DNA of 26,256 nucleotides, taken from the NCBI GenBank assembly GCA_023434425.1, contig JAEYSS010000213.1, forward strand, positions 1 through 26,256, written 5' to 3'. Shown here piece by piece: positions 21,143 through 26,256 of the stretch; within the stretch, counting starts at the first letter, position 1; each line of letters begins with the position of its first letter. This stretch comes from Pseudomonadota bacterium. GTDB lineage: Bacteria; Pseudomonadota; Alphaproteobacteria; Ferrovibrionales; Ferrovibrionaceae. Position numbers and translations under genes: made by a program. The notes below the pieces were generated by a model that made no database searches, was not told where the DNA came from, and saw only the letters and a program-made list of their open reading frames with translations.

Positions 21143-22416
21143 TCCAGCCAGGCATAGGCCGCGGCCAGCATCGCCTCGACGCCGGTGCGGAGCGTCGGAT
21201 GCAGCAGCGGCGCATAGAAGGGCGAATGGTTGACCGGCATCACGCTCGGATCCTCGCCATTCTGCACGCGGGCGTAAAGCTCGGGGTCGGTGCCGCCGAT
21301 CACCCAGAAGACCGAGGGCACGTTCCAGGCCGTGCCGAACAGGCCGAAGTCTTCACTTCCCGACGCCGCCTCCACCGTCACCACGCGGTCGGTGCCGAAG
21401 AAGGCCGAGAGGCCTTCCACGGTGCGCTGGGTGGCGGACTCATCATTGACGGTGAGCGGGAACTGGCTGATCACCGAGTATTCCGGCGGCTTCGGCGCGC
21501 CCGAGGCCTGCGCCTCGGAATCGATGATGCGTTTGACCGAGGCCAGCACGCGCTGGCGCACGGTTTCCTTGAAGGTGCGGATATTGAGGCGCAGCAGCGC
21601 CTCGTCCGGGATGACATTCTCGTTGAAGCCGGACTGCAATGTCCCGACAGTGACAACGGCACTGTCCGCCATCGCCACTTCGCGCGACACCACGGTCTGC
21701 AGCCGCATCACGGTGGAGGCCGCCATGACTACAGGATCGATGCTGTTCTGCGGCTTGGAGCCGTGCGCGCCGCGGCCGAACAGCTTCACCTCCCAGCTGT
21801 CGGCGGCCGACATGGCAACGCCCGACTTGTAGCCCACGGTGCCGGCCGGCATCGGGATCACATGCTGGCCAAGACAGACGCCGGGCTTGGGGAAACGCTT
21901 GACCATGCCGTCTTCCAGCATGGCGCGCGCGCCCTGGCTGGTTTCTTCCGCCGGCTGGAACACCGCCATCACCGTGCCGTTCCAGGTGCCGCGGTTCTCC
22001 GACAGCAGGCGGCCGACGGCCATCAGCCAGGTGACATGGAAATCGTGGCCGCAGGCATGCATGATCGAAACGGCCTGGCCGAAGCGGTCCGTGCCGGTCT
22101 GCATGCTGGCATAGTCGAGGCCGGTTTTTTCCTTCACCGGCAGGCCGTCCATGTCGGCGCGCAGCAGGATCACCGGCCCGTCGCCGTTCTTCAGCAGCGC
22201 GACCACGCCGGTCTTGCCGACCTGCTCATGCACCTCGAAGCCGTATTTTTTCATCCAGGCCGCCGCGATGCCGGCCGTGCGCACTTCCTGCATCGAGAGT
22301 TCGGGATTCTTGTGCAGGTCGAGATAGATCTGCTCCAGCTCCGGCATGAGGGCGTCGATCTTTTTGAAGATCGCGGCCTTGTCGGGCGAAAGCGTGCGGT
22401 GCCGGGGTGCGTGCAT
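21139..22416 (-). CDS. M20 family amidohydrolase (hippurate/N-acyl amino acid hydrolase type)
   Basis: The 425-residue protein is an M20D peptidase-family amidohydrolase that probably removes acyl groups from N-acylated amino acids or related amides. Metal-site residues are C122 and H124 (HACGHD), E157 and E158 (QPAEE), H185 (GQHVIP) and the late NHSPFY histidine. RADMDGLPV lies at 86-94. The dimerisation (lid) domain includes GRGAHGSKPQNSIDPVVMAA. No signal peptide is visible (start MHAPRHRTLSPDK), so it is probably cytoplasmic, although some homologues are exported. The order of genes suggests it is transcribed after the small 92-residue gene upstream, 27 bases away. Substrate is unknown. 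Confidence 0.93.
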   Translation of the reverse strand: MHAPRHRTLSPDKAAIFKKIDALMPELEQIYLDLHKNPELSMQEVRTAGIAAAWMKKYGFEVHEQVGKTGVVALLKNGDGPVILLRADMDGLPVKEKTGLDYASMQTGTDRFGQAVSIMHACGHDFHVTWLMAVGRLLSENRGTWNGTVMAVFQPAEETSQGARAMLEDGMVKRFPKPGVCLGQHVIPMPAGTVGYKSGVAMSAADSWEVKLFGRGAHGSKPQNSIDPVVMAASTVMRLQTVVSREVAMADSAVVTVGTLQSGFNENVIPDEALLRLNIRTFKETVRQRVLASVKRIIDSEAQASGAPKPPEYSVISQFPLTVNDESATQRTVEGLSAFFGTDRVVTVEAASGSEDFGLFGTAWNVPSVFWVIGGTDPELYARVQNGEDPSVMPVNHSPFYAPLLHPTLRTGVEAMLAAAYAWLD

Positions 22417-22443
22417 GATGAGGCTCGTTCTGGATGGCGTGTC

Positions 22444-22722
22444 TTAGGCGTAGGACTGGAACTGCGGCACGCTGCCGGCGCGCAGGCGCGGCAGGCCGCA
22501 GCGCGGCGCATTCGGATCGGCCTCGATCTCGCCGAGCAGCACGAGAATCTCCTGGCCGATCCGCATGGCATCAGCCGGCGGCAGGGCTTCAGGATTTTCG
22601 ACAAGAGCAAGGAGATCGAGGATGCGCTGTTGGCGCTGGTAGCGGCGGCGGATCGCGGCGGCCTCGTCTTCGGGCATCGCGATCAGATCCACATCCGGCG
22701 GCAATTCGCAGCGGTCGCACAT
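22444..22722 (-). CDS. Small protein of unknown function with N-terminal CxxC
   Basis: The 92-residue product starts MCDRCELPPDVDLIAMPEDE and is otherwise acidic and helical, with RRRYQRQQRILDLLALVENP and AMRIGQEILVLLGEIEADPN, ending SVPQFQSYA. The only cysteines are the CDRC pair and one in APRCGLPRL. No good ribosome-binding site precedes the ATG at 22722; an internal Met at residue 16 is an alternative start. It sits between the MFS and amidohydrolase genes on the same strand, with short gaps on both sides (45 and 27 bases), which favours a real operon member. No family was recognised. Confidence 0.6.
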   Translation of the reverse strand: MCDRCELPPDVDLIAMPEDEAAAIRRRYQRQQRILDLLALVENPEALPPADAMRIGQEILVLLGEIEADPNAPRCGLPRLRAGSVPQFQSYA

Positions 22723-22767
22723 GCGGAGAAGTATAGACCCGGTTGGGCCATCAGGGTCAACGCGCCA

Positions 22768-23988
22768 TTATGATTTTGACTGCAGACCTTTGCCGGTACG
22801 GACCAATGCCAGCGGACCAATCAGCGCGCCCACGCCCATGACGGCGAGGCCGATGCCCCAGGTCACCACCGTCTGTTCGCCGGCCACATATTGCGCCGCA
22901 TCCAGGGCGAAGCCGACAAACAGCGGCCCCATCACCGAGACGCCGAAGCCCAGCGAGGAATGCAGCGCCATGGTCGAGGCGCGGTGTTCGGGTTCGGCGG
23001 CGGCCATCATCCCTGAAGTGAGCGCGCCGGAATCGCCGCAGATGAAGACGAAATAGACCGCGCAGAACAGCAGCACCGCCCAGACCGGCAGCCAGGCGGT
23101 GAAACCGAACAGCAGGCCCATCACCGCCGAGGTGGTCATGATGGTGACCAGTGCGCGGCGACGGCCGAATTTCAGCGCCAGTTCGTTGCCCAGCAGGCTG
23201 GCGGGCAGACCGATCAGCGTCACCAGCGCGGCCAGAACCGTGGCACTGGGCAGCAGACTGGCCACGGCAGGGTCGCGCGCCAGCACGAAGACCAGGAACG
23301 CCGTGACCCAGGCGCGCATGGCGGTGAGTTCGAAGCCATGCGCGGCATAGCCGATGATGTAGCCCATCGCATCGCGGTTGCGCAGCACCGGCCGCAGCGC
23401 GAAGCCACTGGCCGGCTTGCCAGCCGAGGATGGCTGGTGGGGCGCGAGAATGCGCCAGGCCAGCAGCCCGGCAGCGAGGCTGAGCAGTCCGACGGCGGCG
23501 AAACTCCAGCGCCAGCCATACCATTCGGCGAGGAGTCCGGTGACGCTGAAACTGGCGGCGACGGCAATCGAATAGCTGGCGGTGTAGAAGGTGACGGCGC
23601 GGCTCTGCTCGCCGCCCTGCAGCCGGTCGGTCAGCGCGCGCAGGCCGGGCATGTAGACCGCCGCCTGCCCGACACCGCCGATGGCGCGCAGCAGCAGGCC
23701 TGACCAGAATCCGTCGGCCAGCAGGCCGAAGCCGACCGTGCTGATGCCGGTGAGCACGGCGCCGGCGGCAAAGACCAGACGGGCATCGAAACGGTCGGTC
23801 AGCATCACCGCATGGGTGACCACCAGCATGTAGCCGAGATAGTAGATGCCGGCGATCCAGCCGGCCTCGGTGTTGCTCAGACCCCAGAGCGCGATGAAGT
23901 CCGGCATCAGGGCGGGAAAGCTGGCAATCGGCAGGATGGCCAGCACTTCGAGGGCAGCCAGCAGAAAAATCAGATTCCGGGACGACAT
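22768..23988 (-). CDS. MFS transporter
   Basis: The 406-residue, strongly hydrophobic product has the 12-span pattern of the major facilitator superfamily. The loop after span 2 carries TDRFDARLVF, a form of the MFS motif A, and the matching loop in the second half is LALKFGRRRALV. Span 4 has RAIGGVGQAAVYMPGLRALT, typical of MFS motif B. There is no long central loop or extra domain. The substrate and direction of transport cannot be read from sequence. The gene is divergent from the Tat hydrolase by 140 bases and probably starts a three-gene minus-strand unit with the small protein and the amidohydrolase, which would suggest transport of an acylated amino acid or its product. Confidence 0.9.
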   Translation of the reverse strand: MSSRNLIFLLAALEVLAILPIASFPALMPDFIALWGLSNTEAGWIAGIYYLGYMLVVTHAVMLTDRFDARLVFAAGAVLTGISTVGFGLLADGFWSGLLLRAIGGVGQAAVYMPGLRALTDRLQGGEQSRAVTFYTASYSIAVAASFSVTGLLAEWYGWRWSFAAVGLLSLAAGLLAWRILAPHQPSSAGKPASGFALRPVLRNRDAMGYIIGYAAHGFELTAMRAWVTAFLVFVLARDPAVASLLPSATVLAALVTLIGLPASLLGNELALKFGRRRALVTIMTTSAVMGLLFGFTAWLPVWAVLLFCAVYFVFICGDSGALTSGMMAAAEPEHRASTMALHSSLGFGVSVMGPLFVGFALDAAQYVAGEQTVVTWGIGLAVMGVGALIGPLALVRTGKGLQSKS

Positions 23989-24128
23989 TGCGGAAAAATC
24001 TTTGGCGATGACAAAGCGATGAGGCAGTATTCACGCAACTTGCACTGACTGCCAGAGTATCGTCACATTTACAGGCGATAACCTGCCGAGTCGTCCAGAA
24101 AACTGGCCTGCAAGAACCAGGATCCGTC

Positions 24129-25526
24129 ATGCCCATCAAAATCCACTCTGCTCTGAGCCGTCGTCACTTCCTCGCCGGCACTGCCGCCATCGGCCTGACG
24201 CCGCTGCTGGCCTGCGCGCCGCAGTCGCGCGACACCGCCACGCCGGTGCCGCAGTTCGATGCCTATCCGCCGATCGTTTTCGTGCATGGCAACGGCGACA
24301 CCGCCGCTTTGTGGCACACCACGATCTGGCGCTGGGAAAGCGCCGGCTTCCCCGACAAGCGCCTGTTCGCGATCGACTTCCCCTATCCGCTGGCCCGCAG
24401 CAAGGACGCGGAGTACCAGGCCGGGCGGTCGTCGACCCAGGACCAGATGGAGCAGCTGTCCGAAGCCGTGCAGTCGGCGTTGCGCCGCAGCGGCGCAGGC
24501 CGGGTGGCGCTGGTCGGTTCCTCGCGCGGCGGCAATGCGATCCGCAATTACCTCAAGCATGGCCCGGGCCCGGCCTTTGTCAGCCATGCCGTGCTCTGCG
24601 GCACGCCCAATCATGGCGTGATCGTCTCCAACGACCGGCTGGTCGGCAGCGAGTTCAACGGCGCCAGCCCCTTCCTGCGCGGGCTGAACAGCGGCTCGGA
24701 AATCGTGCCGGGCGTGGAATGGATGACCCTGCGCAGCGACGCGCTCGACAAATTCGCCCAGCCCGACGGCGCCGGTCTCGGCATGCCGGGCGTGGCGACC
24801 GGTGTGACGGCGGAAGGCCCGGCGCTGGCCGGTGCGAAAAATATCGTGCTGCCCGGCCTCGATCACCGCGAAGTCGCCTTCCATGAAAAGGCCTTTGCGC
24901 AGACCTGGGAATTCATCATCGGCCGCCCGCCGACGACGACGAAAATCCTGCCGGAATCGCGCCCGGTGCTGAACGGCAAGGTGAATGGCATGGCGCGCGG
25001 CGTGCCGACCAACCTGCCGGTCGAAGGCGCCATGGTGGAAATCTGGGACACCGATCCGCAGACCGGGGCGCGACTGCGTGGCGAACCGGCGCATCGCAAG
25101 GTCACCGGCCCCGACGGCTACTGGGGTCCGTTCACGACGTCAGGCCCGACGGCGACCTATGAATTCGTGCTGACGGTGCCGAGCCAGACCAAAACGCATA
25201 TCTACCGTTCGCCCTTCCCGCGCTCGTCGGCGCATATCCATCTGCGCACCGCCACGGTGGCGGACCGCGACCGCCAGGCCGGTTCCATCGTCACCATCAG
25301 CCGGCCGCGCGGCTATTTCGGACCGGGCCGCGACATCGTCACCTTCGACGGCCAGCCGGCGCCCGGGATTCTGGCCGGCGTGCCGACCGTGTCGACCTCG
25401 ACGCTGACCCTGCCGCGCGGCACGGCGCAGCGCAGCGTGGTCTGCCGCTGCAACGACGAAACCATCGCGGTGCAGAGCTGGGATGCCAGCGACGACCGCG
25501 CGGTGATCGCGGAGATGCATTACTAG
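24129..25526 (+). CDS. Tat-exported lipoprotein with alpha/beta-hydrolase domain
   Basis: The 465-residue product starts with a twin-arginine signal, LSRRHFLAG (R11, R12), ending in the lipobox LLAC (C29). It should be exported folded and then lipidated. An alpha/beta-hydrolase domain follows to about residue 270, with the oxyanion-type FVHGNGD (51-57), nucleophile S132 in GSSRGG and likely catalytic H246 in LDHREV. The C-terminal 190 residues form a second, strand-rich domain with GAMVEIWDTDPQTGARL, GYWGPFTTSG and SSAHIHLRTATV. That look resembles carboxypeptidase-regulatory or dioxygenase-like beta-sandwiches. Function is probably lipase or esterase. AGGA lies six bases before the ATG. Confidence 0.85.
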   Translation: MPIKIHSALSRRHFLAGTAAIGLTPLLACAPQSRDTATPVPQFDAYPPIVFVHGNGDTAALWHTTIWRWESAGFPDKRLFAIDFPYPLARSKDAEYQAGRSSTQDQMEQLSEAVQSALRRSGAGRVALVGSSRGGNAIRNYLKHGPGPAFVSHAVLCGTPNHGVIVSNDRLVGSEFNGASPFLRGLNSGSEIVPGVEWMTLRSDALDKFAQPDGAGLGMPGVATGVTAEGPALAGAKNIVLPGLDHREVAFHEKAFAQTWEFIIGRPPTTTKILPESRPVLNGKVNGMARGVPTNLPVEGAMVEIWDTDPQTGARLRGEPAHRKVTGPDGYWGPFTTSGPTATYEFVLTVPSQTKTHIYRSPFPRSSAHIHLRTATVADRDRQAGSIVTISRPRGYFGPGRDIVTFDGQPAPGILAGVPTVSTSTLTLPRGTAQRSVVCRCNDETIAVQSWDASDDRAVIAEMHY

Positions 25527-25538
25527 TTTGAAAAAAAA

Positions 25539-26256
25539 TCAGACCGGCGGTTTGCTGCGGATCAGCAGCAGACCGCCGGCGACGATTAGCGCCGTGCCGA
25601 GCCAGGCCGTGAGGCCGGGCAAGGTGCCGAAGACAAGCCAGCCGATCAGTGCGGCAAAAGCCACCGACGCATAGGTGAAGGGCGCCAGCCAGGCGGCATC
25701 GGCGATGCGGTAGGCCTGCACGTTGCACATCTGGCCGGCAATCGCCATCGGCCCGATCAGGCAGAGCAGCGCCAACGTCAGCGGTTCGACCGGCACCCAG
25801 AGGAACAGCATCGCCGCGCCGAGCAGCAGCGTGGCGAATCCGTTCACATGCAGCAGCATCGACAGCATGCTTTCATGCCGCGACAGCACCTTGATCAGGA
25901 TCACCTCGCAGGCGGTGAGAAACGCACCGGCCAGCATGGCCAGCGGCGCGTAAGGATTGCTGAGCGCCTCGGGATCGACCGCGACGCCGGCATTGCCGCG
26001 CACGATGATCAATGCCCCGAGCACGCAGAAACCGGCCGCCACGCTCTGCAGCAGCACGACGCGCTCGCGCAGCAGCACAACGGCCAATGCCATCGTGAAA
26101 ACACCTTGAAGCAGCGCCAGCGCCGAGGCATCGGCCAGCGGCATGTAGGTGGCGCCCCAGATCGAGCAGGCGCCGCCGCCGACACCGCAGCAGGCGCGCA
26201 GCAGATGCAGATGCCGCCGTCCGCCCGCCAGCAGCTCTTTAAGCGGCTGGCGGCGC
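25539..26256 (-). CDS. EamA/DMT family transporter (partial, N-terminus missing)
   Basis: The reverse strand is open from the window edge to a TGA at 25539, giving 238 codons with no start needed inside the window. The hydrophobic product shows two EamA-type repeats: the first ends ALALLQGVFTMALAVVLLRE and VLGALIIVRG. The second ends WLAPFTYASVAFAALIGWLV and GTALIVAGGLLLIRS. Family members are about 300 residues, so the first 60 or so lie beyond the right edge. Drug/metabolite transporters of this type move small polar solutes; the substrate is unknown. An ATG at 26144 is internal to the family alignment and not the true start. The gene converges on the hydrolase gene with 12 bases between stops. 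Confidence 0.88.
   Translation of the reverse strand, partial: RRQPLKELLAGGRRHLHLLRACCGVGGGACSIWGATYMPLADASALALLQGVFTMALAVVLLRERVVLLQSVAAGFCVLGALIIVRGNAGVAVDPEALSNPYAPLAMLAGAFLTACEVILIKVLSRHESMLSMLLHVNGFATLLLGAAMLFLWVPVEPLTLALLCLIGPMAIAGQMCNVQAYRIADAAWLAPFTYASVAFAALIGWLVFGTLPGLTAWLGTALIVAGGLLLIRSKPPV

Noticed and set aside
20731..22773. A very long open frame on the plus strand through the amidohydrolase region.
   Set aside because: It lies antisense to well-supported genes, has no recognisable domain and is Arg/His/Gly-rich in the way expected of the opposite strand of GC-rich coding DNA.
24040..24068. A promoter for the Tat hydrolase from TTGCAC at 24040.
   Set aside because: No acceptable -10 hexamer lies at the right spacing, so the match is too weak to report.

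Overview
The window is GC-rich (third codon positions mostly G or C) with tightly packed housekeeping and transport genes. It looks like the chromosome of an alphaproteobacterium, probably in the Rhodospirillales range. The main grounds are gene content and order: a membrane-anchored cytochrome c divergent from kdsB-pheA, a YejABEF-type peptide importer, a small transaldolase followed by DUF484 and xerC with priA divergent, a DUF3750 protein, and palindromic repeats of the CCCGGGC type common in alphaproteobacterial intergenic DNA. The genus cannot be fixed from the sequence alone. No phage, insertion sequence, tRNA, rRNA or CRISPR array was seen, and no gap between genes exceeds about 220 bases.

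Layout. 1-2396 (minus strand): a LysE-family exporter cut by the left edge, a palindromic repeat, then pheA (prephenate dehydratase) downstream of kdsB (CMP-KDO synthetase). 2397-3157: a divergent promoter region and a membrane-bound c-type cytochrome. 3192-13118 (plus strand): a long run that is probably one transport operon, with hisN, a YejA-like binding protein, a GNAT acetyltransferase, a second YejA-like binding protein, yejB, yejE, yejF and a GhrA-like 2-hydroxyacid dehydrogenase. Several of these junctions overlap or nearly touch. 13227-15938 (minus): a small lipoprotein and priA. 16003-18360 (plus): a transaldolase/fructose-6-phosphate aldolase, DUF484 and xerC. 18524-21142 (plus): a DUF3750 protein, then a DUF692 (MNIO/BufB-like) and DUF2063 (BufC-like) pair. 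21139-23988 (minus): an M20 amidohydrolase, a 92-residue orphan and an MFS transporter. 24129-25526 (plus): a Tat-exported lipoprotein hydrolase. 25539-26256 (minus): an EamA transporter cut by the right edge.

How the genes work together. The Yej-type system takes up oligopeptides, and in enterobacteria it also takes up microcin C-like Trojan-horse peptides. Here it has two binding proteins and an embedded RimJ/RimL-type acetyltransferase, which suggests coupled import and modification of its cargo. The DUF692-DUF2063 pair has the architecture of a peptide-modifying oxidase and its partner. However, no precursor peptide is visible nearby, and two residues usually expected as iron ligands are replaced.

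Most unusual points: (1) a near-perfect intrinsic terminator between the cytochrome and hisN holds the hisN start codon in its loop and the ribosome-binding sequence in its stem; (2) the acetyltransferase lies inside the peptide importer operon; (3) the DUF692 protein lacks an expected His and Glu; (4) mirrored palindromic repeats sit at four gene junctions, one of them inside the importer operon.
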